A stretch of 64,000 nucleotides of DNA from Thermoleophilia bacterium (GTDB lineage Bacteria; Actinomycetota; Thermoleophilia; Solirubrobacterales; 70-9), in the NCBI GenBank assembly GCA_016650125.1, contig JAENWT010000016.1:1-64000 (forward strand), in the 5' to 3' direction. Of this stretch, positions 36,709 through 45,709 are shown one piece after another; within the stretch, counting starts at the first letter, position 1; every line of letters begins with the position of its first letter. The position numbers and the translations under genes were made by a program. Below the pieces are notes generated by a model, which did no database searches, was not told the DNA's origin, and was given only the letters and a program-made list of their open reading frames with translations.

Positions 36709-38006
36709 CCCGCCTCGGGCTCTTCAGCCGCGGCCCTGATCAGGCGGTCGGCGGCCCATTCGATTCCTTCGGCCATCTGGTCGAGGTCGGTGACCAGTTC
36801 CGGGTCGGCACAGAATCCGAAGCAGAGCCGGTCGCCGACCGAGAGCGCGGCTACACGCAGCGCGTGGCGCTCACCGATCTCGACGATCGAATGGACGGTC
36901 TGGACCGGAGCGTCGAGCACGCTGACCGGGTTGCTCGGTCCGCGCACGTTGGAGACATTGAGGGCGAACCGCCGCGGGTTCGCTTCGAACTTCGAATAGA
37001 AATGGCGCAGCCGCGGTGAGGTGTGGCTGATCCGCCGCAGCAGGGAATCGAGTTCCTCGGCGTCGTGGTCCTGCTTGCGCAGATCGGTCTCGGCCCGGAT
37101 CTCCTGAAGCCGAAGAATCGGGTCGGGTTCGTTCAGCGGCAAAGGCACCGAGAAGAAGGAGTCGCGATTGCCACCGTCGTCGTCACCGTGATGCATGCTG
37201 ACCGGCACCCGGCAGCGGACCGGGCCGAGATGCTGTTCGTGGTGGATCTCCATCCAGTGGCGAATCGCCCCGGCGACGATCGAGAGGACCGAGTCGTTGA
37301 GGGTTGCGTCCGCGGCGCGCTTGCCTGCGTCGTGGAGCTCGCTCAGCGAGATCGTGGCGAAGGCGACCGAGCGCTCGGTGCCGATCTTGCCATCGAAGGG
37401 CGAGGGCCCTGGTTCGCGGGAGAACTCCCGCTCGAAAAGGCTGACCAAGTGACGGTGCCGGCGGGCGTCATCGGTCTGCTTGGCGGCGGCGCGTGCGGCT
37501 GGGGTCGCCGCCGGGGCCGCCGTCTCCTGCCACAGCACTTCACGGGCGAGCCGCATCGCGGTCGTGCCGTCGGCGAGCGCGTGGTGGATCCGCCAGATCA
37601 GGGCGGTGCCGCCGTCCTCGGTGTCGACTACGTCGATCCGCCAGAGAGGGCGGTCGCGGTCGAGCTTCTCGCTGAAGAGGCCGCCCGCGGCAGCCGAAAG
37701 TTCTGCTTCGGTCAGCGGCGCGCCGGCCGGATAGATGACCAGGTGGCGGTCGAGCTCGAAGTCGTCATCGTGGACCCAGGCGGGTGCTCCCGACTCCCCG
37801 CCGAGCTTCCATCGCAATTCAGGAACCGAAAGGATCTTCTCCCCGACCGATTCGAAGAGCCGGTCGAAGTCGACCCCGGGGGACTCCAGCCGGATCACCT
37901 TGCAGGTGTGCCCGACGAGAGTAGGACCCTCGACCTCGAGAATCCGGATGTCCTGCTCCTCAAGTAGTACCGGCGCGTCCACCGGAGGATCGTAGTCTCT
38001 GGTCAA
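36699..38006 (-). CDS. wax ester synthase/diacylglycerol acyltransferase (WS/DGAT)
   Basis: 435 residues with the acyltransferase motif RIHHALADGTTAMRL (HHxxxDG, ~137-150), PVSMHHGDDDGGNRDSFFSVPLP and NVSNVRGPSNPV, all hallmarks of bacterial WS/DGAT. These enzymes join acyl-CoA to fatty alcohols or diacylglycerol, making storage wax esters or triacylglycerol, and are abundant in actinobacteria. The TTG at 38006 is the only start preceding the conserved N-terminus, except an internal GTG at VDAPVLL. It is followed 9 nt later by the metalloregulator on the same strand. Confidence 0.9.
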   Translation of the reverse strand: MTRDYDPPVDAPVLLEEQDIRILEVEGPTLVGHTCKVIRLESPGVDFDRLFESVGEKILSVPELRWKLGGESGAPAWVHDDDFELDRHLVIYPAGAPLTEAELSAAAGGLFSEKLDRDRPLWRIDVVDTEDGGTALIWRIHHALADGTTAMRLAREVLWQETAAPAATPAARAAAKQTDDARRHRHLVSLFEREFSREPGPSPFDGKIGTERSVAFATISLSELHDAGKRAADATLNDSVLSIVAGAIRHWMEIHHEQHLGPVRCRVPVSMHHGDDDGGNRDSFFSVPLPLNEPDPILRLQEIRAETDLRKQDHDAEELDSLLRRISHTSPRLRHFYSKFEANPRRFALNVSNVRGPSNPVSVLDAPVQTVHSIVEIGERHALRVAALSVGDRLCFGFCADPELVTDLDQMAEGIEWAADRLIRAAAEEPEAGLG

Positions 38007-38034
38007 TTCAGGGGCGCTGGTTCATACTCAGCGC

Positions 38035-39882
38035 ATGACCACAACGTTGCCTCGTTCCGAACCGACCTCGCCCGTCCAGGCACTGCTTGAACGCCTTCAT
38101 GACCGCCACGCCGGCAACACCGCCGGTGAGGTCGCGTCCTATATCCCGGAACTCGCCGCGGCCAGTCCCGACTGGTTCGGAATCTCACTGGTCACCGCCG
38201 ACGGCAGCATCTATGAGGTCGGCGAAACGCGGCACGAGTTCACGATCCAGTCGATCTCCAAGCCGCTCACCTACGCGCTGGCACTCGAGGCGATGGGCGA
38301 AGAAGACGTGCGCCGCCACGTCGACGTCGAGCCGAGCGGCGAGGCCTTCAACTCGATCACCTTGCAGCCAGGGACGAATATCCCGCTCAACCCGATGGTC
38401 AACGCCGGGGCGATCGCCACGACTTCGTTGATCAAGCCACTCGGCTTCAAGGAGCCGATCGACCGAATTATCAACGAGTACTCGGCCTTCGCCGGTCGGG
38501 ATCTCGCGGTCGACGAGGCTGTCTTCGAATCCGAGAACAAGACCGGCCACCGCAATCGCGCGATCGCCTACCTGCTGAAGAACGCAAACGTGCTCGACGA
38601 CGAAGTCGAGGACATCGTCGAGACCTACTTCCGCCAGTGCTCGACGCTGGTCAACGGCCGCGACCTCGCCGTGATCGCGGCGACACTCGCATCGACCGGC
38701 GTCAACCCGATCACCAAGGAGCGGGTCCTGCGTGAGGACACCGTTCGCAGCGTGCTGAGCGTCATGGCCAGTTGCGGAATGTACGACGCCGCCGGCGACT
38801 GGCTCTACTCCGTCGGCCTGCCCGCGAAGTCAGGAGTGGCCGGCGGGATCATCGCCGTGCTGCCCGGTCAGCTCGGCATCGCGGTCTACTCGCCGCCGCT
38901 CGACGTCCACGGCAACAGCGTGCGCGGGGTCAAGGTATGCGAGGAACTCTCCGAGGAACTCCACCTCCACGTGATGAGCCCGCAGCGCCGCCCGGCACCG
39001 CCGATCCGGTCAGCCACGACCTGCGCAAACAATCATTCGAAGCACTTGCGACCCGCCGACGAGCACGTGATCCTGCGTGATCACGGCACCGAGGTTCGCG
39101 TAACCGAGCTCCAGGGCGAGATCCTTTTCGCCGCGGGCGAGCTGATCACCAAGGCGGTTCTCGATGACATCGAAGGCGTCAAACTCGCGGTGCTGGATTT
39201 CACGGCGGTCCGCGAGATCGACCCGGTCGTGGTGCCGATCATCAGCCACCTGGTCGATGCGTTCGAGGAGCACGGTGGCGAGATCGTCTTCTCCGGCATG
39301 GCCGGGCATCCGAACTTCAGCGAGACGATCGAGCAGTTGCGGGACGAGTCAGGACTGCCACCGATCCGGACCTTCCGGGATCTGGATCTCGCGCTCGAGT
39401 GGTGCGAGGACGAGCTGATCCGCCATTGGGGTGGCAACGAAGAGAAGGTGGAGATCCCGATCTCCCAGCACGTCGCGACCCAGGACATGGACCAGGAGGA
39501 GATCGAGAAACTCTCCGCTCTGCTCGAGCGCCGCGAGTACCCGGCGGGCACGCGGATCTACGAACAGGTCGGCCACGTCGAAGAGATGCTTTTCGTGGTG
39601 AAGGGCAACATCAACGTGATGGTTGCCGGCAGTGACGGCATGCCGCACCGGCTGACCACGTTCTCCAGCGGCATGACCCTCGGCGAGGTGGCGATGCTGA
39701 GCGAGAGGGTGCGTCTCGGGTACTCGGACGCGGCCGATGAAGTGGTCGCCTGGGCCATGACCCGAACCGACCTCGAAGCATTGCGGGTCAGCGAACCCGC
39801 TCTCGTCTGCACCCTGCTCGAAAATATGATGAAGCTGATCGCGCTCAGGGTCGGGCAGCTGAGCCGGGACCTGGCTCGGTAG
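38035..39882 (+). CDS. glsA: glutaminase A fused to STAS and cyclic-nucleotide-binding-like domains
   Basis: 615 residues. Residues ~10-320 are a beta-lactamase-fold glutaminase (SISKPLTYAL with Ser73 and Lys76 as the SxxK pair, NPMVNAGAIATTSL, SVMASCGMYD, KSGVAGGIIAVLPGQLG) that hydrolyses glutamine to glutamate and ammonia. Then a STAS domain (~342-460, LAVLDFTAVREIDPV) and a cNMP-like jelly roll (~478-600, LFVVKGNINVMV, GEVAMLSERVR). The usual phosphate-binding Arg-[ST]-Ala after GE is not evident, so nucleotide binding is doubtful. The catalytic part is full length; the extra domains probably regulate or localise it. Starts are 29 nt from the divergent WS/DGAT gene. Confidence 0.92.
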   Translation: MTTTLPRSEPTSPVQALLERLHDRHAGNTAGEVASYIPELAAASPDWFGISLVTADGSIYEVGETRHEFTIQSISKPLTYALALEAMGEEDVRRHVDVEPSGEAFNSITLQPGTNIPLNPMVNAGAIATTSLIKPLGFKEPIDRIINEYSAFAGRDLAVDEAVFESENKTGHRNRAIAYLLKNANVLDDEVEDIVETYFRQCSTLVNGRDLAVIAATLASTGVNPITKERVLREDTVRSVLSVMASCGMYDAAGDWLYSVGLPAKSGVAGGIIAVLPGQLGIAVYSPPLDVHGNSVRGVKVCEELSEELHLHVMSPQRRPAPPIRSATTCANNHSKHLRPADEHVILRDHGTEVRVTELQGEILFAAGELITKAVLDDIEGVKLAVLDFTAVREIDPVVVPIISHLVDAFEEHGGEIVFSGMAGHPNFSETIEQLRDESGLPPIRTFRDLDLALEWCEDELIRHWGGNEEKVEIPISQHVATQDMDQEEIEKLSALLERREYPAGTRIYEQVGHVEEMLFVVKGNINVMVAGSDGMPHRLTTFSSGMTLGEVAMLSERVRLGYSDAADEVVAWAMTRTDLEALRVSEPALVCTLLENMMKLIALRVGQLSRDLAR

Positions 39883-40323
39883 ATGGAACCGAAGATCACG
39901 GTTCTGACCCTCGGGGTGCGCGACCTCGCGATCTCGCGGCGCTTCTACGTTGAAGGGCTCGGCTGGGAGCCGCTGGTCGAGGTCCCGGGAGACGTGATCT
40001 TCATCCAGGTCGCAGGCGGCCAGGTGCTGGCGCTCTGGAGCGTCGACGAGCTTGCCCGGGAGGCCGGCAGCATCGGCCATTCGGCCAAGGCGCCTCCGAT
40101 CGCGATCGGCCACAACGTCGATTCAGCCGAAGAGGTCGCCGCGGTGATCAAAGAGGCGGTTGCCGCCGGAGCAACCCTGATCCGGAACGCCGGCGCGACC
40201 GACTGGGGCGGCACCAATGGCTACTTCGCCGACCCCGACGGCTTCCGCTGGGAGGTCGCTCATAACTCCGGTTTCCGGGTGACCGCCGACGGCCGGGTCC
40301 ATATGGGACCGACCAAAGACTAG
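39883..40323 (+). CDS. VOC (glyoxalase/bleomycin-resistance) superfamily protein
   Basis: 146 residues with paired beta-alpha-beta-beta-beta modules: LTLGVRDLAISRRFYVEGLGW and, near the end, WGGTNGYFADPDGFRWEVAHN. Members are metal-dependent lyases, isomerases or dioxygenases, or drug-binding proteins; this one cannot be placed further. The ATG directly abuts the glutaminase stop, so it is translated from the same message. Confidence 0.9.
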   Translation: MEPKITVLTLGVRDLAISRRFYVEGLGWEPLVEVPGDVIFIQVAGGQVLALWSVDELAREAGSIGHSAKAPPIAIGHNVDSAEEVAAVIKEAVAAGATLIRNAGATDWGGTNGYFADPDGFRWEVAHNSGFRVTADGRVHMGPTKD

Positions 40324-40330
40324 TTTCATA

Positions 40331-40364
40331 CGTTCATACGTTTATGCGAATAAACGTATGAACG
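40331..40364. terminator. AT-rich perfect hairpin between convergent genes
   Basis: CGTTCATACGTTTAT (40331-40345), GCGA, ATAAACGTATGAACG (40350-40364): a 15-bp perfect stem 8 nt after the VOC stop. It is strikingly AT-rich for this genome and probably terminates from both sides. Confidence 0.75.
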
Positions 40365-40380
40365 AATAAACGTATGAGGG
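40349..40380. repeat. tandem 16-bp repeat overlapping the hairpin
   Basis: AATAAACGTATGAACG (40349-40364) is followed at once by AATAAACGTATGAGGG (40365-40380); the left arm of the hairpin holds two more inverted CATACGT units. Four copies of the ATACGT/ACGTAT core within 50 bp. Confidence 0.6.
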
Positions 40381-40866
40381 TCAGCCCGGCCTGGGCAGCT
40401 GCTCGGACTTCACGAGCTTCTTCTCCAGCGCCTCGAGGACCTGGACCTGGCCCTTGATCACCCGCTCGCTCGCGGTCGGCACGTCGCACCACTCGGCGTA
40501 GTCAACCTCGGGGACTTCGATCTCCCGGCCTGAGTTCGGCGGCCATTCCAGCGTGAAGGTAATGCTCTTCAGCTTCCCGGGATCGAGTTCGCCTTCGGCC
40601 GCCCAGATGGTGATGCGCTTGCGTTTCGACTGCTCGAAATCGCCGAGTTTGATCAGCTCCGAATCCGGTGGCTCCAGGCCGGTCTCTTCGCGGAACTCCC
40701 GCATCGCGGCTTCGAGCGGCTTCTCGCCGGGGTCGATCTCGCCCTTGGGAATCGACCAGGCGCGTTTGTCCTTCTTCGCCCAGATCGGGCCGCCCATGCG
40801 GGCGATGAAGACCTCGAGCCGCCGGTCACGGATGCGAAATACGAGTAGGCCGGCACTTGTCTTCAT
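40381..40866 (-). CDS. Nudix hydrolase
   Basis: 161 residues with a complete Nudix box, starting at GEIDPGEKPLEAAMREF and ending REETGL (GX5EX7REUXEEXGU), after WSIPKG. Such proteins hydrolyse nucleoside diphosphates linked to other groups with Mg2+. The N-terminus (SAGLLVFRIRDRRLEVFIAR) and the acidic, charged body resemble the predicted NTP-pyrophosphohydrolase (DR2231/YfcD-like) subgroup; the substrate is unknown. It follows ychF on the same strand by 30 nt. Confidence 0.9.
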   Translation of the reverse strand: MKTSAGLLVFRIRDRRLEVFIARMGGPIWAKKDKRAWSIPKGEIDPGEKPLEAAMREFREETGLEPPDSELIKLGDFEQSKRKRITIWAAEGELDPGKLKSITFTLEWPPNSGREIEVPEVDYAEWCDVPTASERVIKGQVQVLEALEKKLVKSEQLPRPG

Positions 40867-40896
40867 CCCGCCAAGGTATCTAGTGTCGGACCTGAA

Positions 40897-41973
40897 TCAA
40901 ACGTTGAAGCGGAAATCGACCACGTCGCCGTCGGCCATGACGTAGTCCTTGCCTTCCATCCGGACCTTGCCGGCGGCCTTGGCCTTGGCCATCGATCCGA
41001 GCTCGACCAGCTCGTCGAAGGAGATGATCTCGGCCTTGATGAAGCCGCGCTGGAAGTCGGTGTGGATCACGCCGGCGGCCTCGGGCGCGGTGGCGCCTTT
41101 GTCGATCGTCCAGGCGCGAGTCTCCTTGGGGCCGGCCGTCAGGTAGGTCTGGAGGCCGAGCGTCTCGAAGCCGACCCGGGCCAGCACGTCCAGTCCGGGC
41201 TCCTCGACGCCGATGTCGGCCAGCATCTCGCGGGCCTCTTCTTCGTCGTCGAGCTCGACCAGTTCGGCCTCGAACTTGGCATCGAGGAAGATCGCCTCGG
41301 CCGGTGCGACCAGTTCACGCAGCTCCGATTTCAGCGTCTCGTCGGCGAGCTCGTCAGCGTCGCAGTTGAAGACATAAAGCAGGCGCTTGGCCGTCATCAG
41401 GTGAAGGTCGTGGAGCGGGGCGGGGTCGAGCCCGGCCTGGAAGATGCCCTTGCCCGATTCGAGCACGGACTGTGCCTCCTCGGCGGCTGCCACCTGCGGC
41501 AGCAGGTCTTTGTCCCGCTTCGAATCCTTCTGGAGTCGTGGCAGCGCGTTCTCGATCGTCTGAAGGTCGGCCAGGATCAGCTCGGTGGAGATCGTCTCGA
41601 TGTCGTTCTTCGGTGAGACCTCACCGTCGACGTGCGTGATGTCGTCGTCGCGGAAGACCCGGGTCACCTGGCAGATCGCGTCCGACTCCCGGATGTTCGA
41701 GAGGAACTTGTTGCCCATCCCTTCGCCTTCCGAGGCACCCTTGACGATGCCGGCGATGTCGACGAACTGGACCGTCGCCGGCAGGATCTTCTCTGACGAG
41801 TAGATCTCGGACAGCTTCGCCAGCCGCGAGTCGGGAACGCCGACCACACCGACGTTCGGCTCGATCGTCGCGAAGGGGTAGTTCGCGGCCAGAACGTCGT
41901 TCTTGGTCAGGGCGTTGAAGAGGGTCGACTTCCCGGCATTGGGAAGCCCCACGATTCCAATAGAGAGGGCCAT
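40897..41973 (-). CDS. ychF: YchF/Obg-like ATPase (OLA1)
   Basis: 358 residues, full length: G1 motif GLPNAGKST (~8-16), [21 protein letters not shown] (switch 2, ~70-90), the coiled-coil insertion and a C-terminal TGS domain ending DFRFNV. YchF belongs to the translation-factor GTPases but prefers ATP, associates with ribosomes and affects oxidative stress responses. Conserved single-copy housekeeping gene. Confidence 0.97.
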   Translation of the reverse strand: MALSIGIVGLPNAGKSTLFNALTKNDVLAANYPFATIEPNVGVVGVPDSRLAKLSEIYSSEKILPATVQFVDIAGIVKGASEGEGMGNKFLSNIRESDAICQVTRVFRDDDITHVDGEVSPKNDIETISTELILADLQTIENALPRLQKDSKRDKDLLPQVAAAEEAQSVLESGKGIFQAGLDPAPLHDLHLMTAKRLLYVFNCDADELADETLKSELRELVAPAEAIFLDAKFEAELVELDDEEEAREMLADIGVEEPGLDVLARVGFETLGLQTYLTAGPKETRAWTIDKGATAPEAAGVIHTDFQRGFIKAEIISFDELVELGSMAKAKAAGKVRMEGKDYVMADGDVVDFRFNV

Positions 41974-42066
41974 CAGCCGGACAGGTTACGGGTATCGGAA
42001 TCGCTCCGAAGTCATCGGGGGAGAATTCGGGCCGTCAGGCACTGAGTCAATTGGAAGTGGACTTGT

Positions 42067-42094
42067 GGTAGAGAACTACCGGTAATGGTAGAAT
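42067..42094. promoter_or_regulatory. operator/promoter of the VapBC module
   Basis: GGTAG (42067-42071), CTACC (42076-42080) and GGTAG (42087-42091) alternate in orientation. TAGAAT (42089-42094) is a -10 box only 6 nt before the ATG at 42101, so the transcript would be leaderless and the repeats overlap the promoter, as expected for antitoxin autorepression. Confidence 0.55.
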
Positions 42095-42100
42095 GACTCC

Positions 42101-42355
42101 ATGGCCCTGAACATCAAGAATCCCGAGGCACACAAAATGGCGAAGGAACTGGCTGAACACACGGGCGAATCGATGAGCCAGGCCGTGACTGAAGCGATTC
42201 GGGAAAGGCGCGATCGCGTAGTTGGCAAGAGCAAGGAAGAGCGTTTCGAGGCGATAATGGCGTCCAGCCGCAAGACTGCCGCATTATTGAAGGCAAAAGG
42301 GGTGACCTTGGACCACGCGGAGCTCCTCTACGGTGAGGACGGTCTGCCGAAGTGA
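42101..42355 (+). CDS. VapB-type antitoxin (Rv0623-like)
   Basis: 84 residues: MALNIKNPEAHKMAKELAEHTG followed by SMSQAVTEAIRERRDRV is the ribbon-helix-helix DNA-binding start of the actinobacterial VapB/Rv0623 family, and the tail (LLYGEDGLPK) is the usual toxin-docking end. It binds its own promoter and neutralises the PIN-domain toxin encoded next, whose GTG start overlaps this stop (GTGA). Confidence 0.93.
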   Translation: MALNIKNPEAHKMAKELAEHTGESMSQAVTEAIRERRDRVVGKSKEERFEAIMASSRKTAALLKAKGVTLDHAELLYGEDGLPK

Positions 42356-42744
42356 TCGTCGATACATCAGCGATCGTCGCGATCGTTCAGGGTGAGCCGG
42401 AGGCCGAGAAGTTCGCTGCATTGCTTTTGGAAGCAGAAGATCCGCAAATCTCGGCAGCTAACTATCTGGAAGCCGGGCTCGTCGTCGACAGCGCCGGGGA
42501 TCCGGTTGTGAGCAGGGAACTTGACGTCGTGCTCAAAGGCGCCCAGATGTCAATCGAGCCTTTCTCGGCCAAGCAGGCGGCAGTGGCCAGGCAGGCTTAC
42601 AGGGACTTTGGCAAGGGCAGCGGCCATCCCGCCAATCTTAACTTCGGAGACTGTTTCGCCTACGCACTCGCAAGCGAAACCGGCGAGCCACTGCTCTTCA
42701 AAGGCGACGACTTCACCCACACAGACGTCACCGCGGCGGCCTGA
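42352..42744 (+). CDS. VapC PIN-domain ribonuclease toxin
   Basis: 130 residues with the PIN acidic residues in place: MIVDTSAIVAI (first Asp), SAANYLEAG (Glu), NFGDCFAYALA (Asp) and LLFKGDDF (last Asp). Typical VapC toxins cut tRNA or rRNA. Translation is coupled to the antitoxin by overlap. Complete and apparently intact. Confidence 0.94.
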   Translation: MIVDTSAIVAIVQGEPEAEKFAALLLEAEDPQISAANYLEAGLVVDSAGDPVVSRELDVVLKGAQMSIEPFSAKQAAVARQAYRDFGKGSGHPANLNFGDCFAYALASETGEPLLFKGDDFTHTDVTAAA

Positions 42745-42926
42745 CCCGAGTCGCCCGCGCTACCACGGGGCCGGCAAGCCGCGGAAATGCTCGCTAGCTA
42801 TTTTTTGGGACTCAGGGCTGCTGGGCTTCGATCAGATCGCCGCCCCCGAGTTTCAGTCTGCATCGGACTCGGTCGTACGGGCTGCGGAGTAGCTTGACCC
42901 GGTGCCGCTGACAAGCAGCCACGCTG
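42745..42926. other. 182-bp gap between vapC and the PHP-domain gene
   Basis: No gene recognised. A T-run (TATTTTTTGGG, about 42801) follows GCTCGCTAGC and could be part of a weak terminator for vapC. The end near 42900-42930 carries a partial inverted repeat around CAGCCACGCTG. Confidence 0.4.
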
Positions 42927-45116
42927 CTAGCGCTTCCTTGACTTCTTCAGCTTCAGCTTGATCGTCTTCGACTTGGTCAGTGCCTTGCCGCCGGTCGGGG
43001 TGAACTTGACCTTGACCTTCACCTTGGCCGAGCCCTTCTTCTTCAGCTTCTTGAGCAGCTTGGCTTTCGGCTTCACGTTGAGGCCGACGATCGAATTCTT
43101 CTTCTTGATCTTGACGCTCGCCTTCTTGACGCCGCGGCCGGTGAGGGTGGCGCGGCCGATCGACGGGAACTTGACCTTGATCCGGGCCGTGCCCTTCTTC
43201 TTGTTGAGCTTCACACCCTTGAAGCTGAACTTGTTCGACGGCTTCGGGCAAAGCGATTCGTCGGTCTCACAAGTCGGGGTCGCCGCCTGGTAGGTGAACC
43301 AGATCGGGGTCGAGTAGGCCACGATCAGCGGGTTGACGCCCACCTTGCGGCTCAGCTTGAACGAGTAACGGCCGGAGGCCGAGGTCGAGAAGTCGCCGTA
43401 GGTGAAGTCGTCGCCGACAACCGTGGTTGAATCGACCGAGATGCCGTTCTTCAGGATCTCCAGCGTGTACGGGCCGGGATCGACCGCCGAAGGACCGGCG
43501 TTCTTGACGTTGATCGAGAACTTCAGCTCGTCACTGGTCAGTGAGTCGCCAGGGATCGCGGAGCCGTCGCCGGGCGAGGTTCCGGTGCCGGTCATCTCCA
43601 CGTCGGGGCCGGCCGCACCGTAGAACTTGACGTAGGTGTGGCCGGCGTTGACCGCGTTGGTGATGCCGGTCTGTGAGAGCTGGTTCGCGTAGACCGCGGT
43701 CGCGGCGTAGCCGACCGGTGAATCGAACGGGCCGGTGGCTCCACCGGCCTTGTGGTCGTCACTCGAGCCGACTGCGGCGATGTGGTTGCCCGTGGCCAGC
43801 GCGTGCTCGTAGTAAGCGAGCGTGTCGTTGGTGAAGGGGTTCATCGCGGTCGGTCCCGAGTAGGGGATGCCGGCGGTTCCGGTCTGGATCTCGATCGAGC
43901 TCACCTTCGAGAAGTCGGTGCGCGCATCAGAGTAATTCCAGGCGCAACCGCGGCAGGCGGCCGGTGAGTTCTTGAAGATCGCCGGGTGGTTGATCTGGGC
44001 CATGCCGCCGGCCGCGCGGATCTGTGCGAAGCGGCTCGAGGGATCTTCGGCGCCGCGGACCTGGGTCAGGTTCGCTTCGCTGACATCGGTGAGGTCGCCG
44101 ATGAGTCCGGTGAACTTGTAGATGGTGCTCATGCGGAAGTCGGTGAACACGTTCGTCGAGTTCTGGCTGTTGAAGTGACCGTCGTACGTCGTCATCTCGG
44201 TGCCCGGGATGATCAGCTTGCCGGGGTACTCGGTGTCGTACTTGCCGAGCTGGGTCTGGAGGGCGACGTCGTTGTTGTGGTCGACCAGGGTCAGGAAGTC
44301 GAGGCCGCCGGCGCCGAATCCGAGGTCGAAGGTGTCCTTCATCAGCGCGTTGCCGGGCTCGTTCTCACCGTGAACATGGAAGTCACCGGTGTACCAACCG
44401 GCGGCCGGGTTGGCCGTGTACGGTGTGTAAGGATTCGGGACAAAGTTCCCATCGCTCCACGCGGGGTCGGTCGTGGTGGTTACTCCAACCTTCCAGTCGA
44501 CGCCGGCGGCGAGAGCTGCGTCGATGTAGCCGCCCCCGAGCTCGATCGCCCACTGACCGGCCAGGATGGCCCCCGGCTTGTAGGCCCGTGTGGTGTTGCC
44601 GGGCGTGTACGACTTGCGGTCGGTGTTGCTGGTGCCGTAGACCGCTTTGCTCGTGGGGCCGTTTTCGCCGATTCCGATGATCTTCACGGCGCTGCCGCTC
44701 CAGCCGCGACGCTGGGCCATGGTGAAGTTGCCCGGGTCGGCCGCGTTCGGCCCGTAGACGCCGAGGTCGAGCGTCGTGTTGTCGTTGTCGTTCGGGAAGC
44801 CGGTCAGGCCATCAGGACCCTTGTTGTCGTAGCAGTAGCGAATGCGCAAGCCAGTTGTGTTGGCCAGGACGGTGAACGGAATCTGCATGAACTTGCCGTT
44901 CAGCGTCGGCTTGAAGTTGCCCTTGGTCTCCATCTCGGTTCCGTCGAGCGCCTCGTCGATGGTGTGGCCGGTTGTAACCGGGGTGTCGGGCAGATTGCAG
45001 TCCGCAGCCGACGCCACAGCCGGCACGGCGAAGCAGCCGATCAGCACGGCGACGAGGATGGACAAACGGACGCGGAGTGACGCAGGCAAGAATCCCATTG
45101 CTTTAGTCAACACCAT
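42927..45116 (-). CDS. secreted PHP-domain phosphoesterase with lysine-rich C-terminal domain
   Basis: About 729 residues. A signal peptide (~10-40: SILVAVLIGCFAVPAVASA) is followed by a jelly-roll-like region, then a CehA/McbA-type PHP domain (~240-530) with GDFHVHGE, TLVDHNND, GTEMTTYDGHF, and QINHPAIF metal ligands. A beta domain and an extremely Lys-rich tail (KKASVKIKKK, LLKKLKKKGSAKVKVKVK) follow, a form I associate with Solirubrobacterales exported proteins. It should hydrolyse phosphoesters outside the cell; the basic tail may bind teichoic or nucleic acid polyanions. Start ATG 45116 or 45098; the long upstream extension is not signal-like. Confidence 0.82.
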   Translation of the reverse strand: MVLTKAMGFLPASLRVRLSILVAVLIGCFAVPAVASAADCNLPDTPVTTGHTIDEALDGTEMETKGNFKPTLNGKFMQIPFTVLANTTGLRIRYCYDNKGPDGLTGFPNDNDNTTLDLGVYGPNAADPGNFTMAQRRGWSGSAVKIIGIGENGPTSKAVYGTSNTDRKSYTPGNTTRAYKPGAILAGQWAIELGGGYIDAALAAGVDWKVGVTTTTDPAWSDGNFVPNPYTPYTANPAAGWYTGDFHVHGENEPGNALMKDTFDLGFGAGGLDFLTLVDHNNDVALQTQLGKYDTEYPGKLIIPGTEMTTYDGHFNSQNSTNVFTDFRMSTIYKFTGLIGDLTDVSEANLTQVRGAEDPSSRFAQIRAAGGMAQINHPAIFKNSPAACRGCAWNYSDARTDFSKVSSIEIQTGTAGIPYSGPTAMNPFTNDTLAYYEHALATGNHIAAVGSSDDHKAGGATGPFDSPVGYAATAVYANQLSQTGITNAVNAGHTYVKFYGAAGPDVEMTGTGTSPGDGSAIPGDSLTSDELKFSINVKNAGPSAVDPGPYTLEILKNGISVDSTTVVGDDFTYGDFSTSASGRYSFKLSRKVGVNPLIVAYSTPIWFTYQAATPTCETDESLCPKPSNKFSFKGVKLNKKKGTARIKVKFPSIGRATLTGRGVKKASVKIKKKNSIVGLNVKPKAKLLKKLKKKGSAKVKVKVKFTPTGGKALTKSKTIKLKLKKSRKR

Positions 45117-45257
45117 TTGCGCCCGAAGGATTCGGCTTAGCGCTTGACGACCTTGAAAGGAGGGCGCACCGTCTTCGGCGCGCCGGACCCGGTTGACGTG
45201 GGTCAGCCCGCGGGCGAGGATGCGAAACAGGGACCAGAGCAACGAAAAGAGGCGCAA

Positions 45258-45677
45258 ATGGACAAGCCACTGAATGTGGACGACGTCGAAACGGTCTCGC
45301 TGGAATCGAGCAGCTCCGACGACGCGGCATGGGTCGGCGGGTACTTCGCCTACGGAGGGTCGGGTGCGGAGCAATCGTGCGAGATCACCTTCGCGATCCC
45401 ACCCGGAAAAAGGCTGGGACGCCACTACGACACTGCCGAGGAGACCCAGTTCTTCATCGGTGGCACAGGAGAACTCCTGCTCGACTCAGGTTCGCAACCG
45501 GTCAAGAAGGGCGACTTGATCGTGCTGACGGAAGGAACGATGCACGACCTCCACAACACCGGAACGGAAGACCTGCGGGTGATTGGTTTCTTCGCCAAGC
45601 CGCAAGTCGAGCAGCATTGGAGCGAAGAGACCTGGGGGCCGGACAAAGAAACGGTCACCGGCTCACCCAATCGCTGA
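45258..45677 (+). CDS. cupin-domain protein
   Basis: 139 residues, single small beta-barrel: PPGKRLGRHYDTAEETQFFIGGTGELLLD (shown by its start at ~45) holds His and Glu of cupin motif 1, and GTMHDLHNTGTEDLRVIGF motif 2 with a second His. Such proteins bind a metal and act as dioxygenases, isomerases or sensors; nothing narrower can be said. AAGAGG precedes the ATG. An open extension upstream to 45144 is not supported. It is 32 nt before the O-methyltransferase gene. Confidence 0.85.
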   Translation: MDKPLNVDDVETVSLESSSSDDAAWVGGYFAYGGSGAEQSCEITFAIPPGKRLGRHYDTAEETQFFIGGTGELLLDSGSQPVKKGDLIVLTEGTMHDLHNTGTEDLRVIGFFAKPQVEQHWSEETWGPDKETVTGSPNR

Positions 45678-45709
45678 GGCCGAGGCGGCATAGGCGTTAG
45701 CGTTGACCC

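Noticed and set aside
40331-40380. Short CRISPR-like array
   Set aside because: Units are adjacent or inverted without spacers and no cas genes exist in the window.
42927-45425. Start of the PHP-domain protein at 45425
   Set aside because: The extra 103 residues overlap the cupin gene and lack a signal sequence; a signal peptide begins just after 45116.
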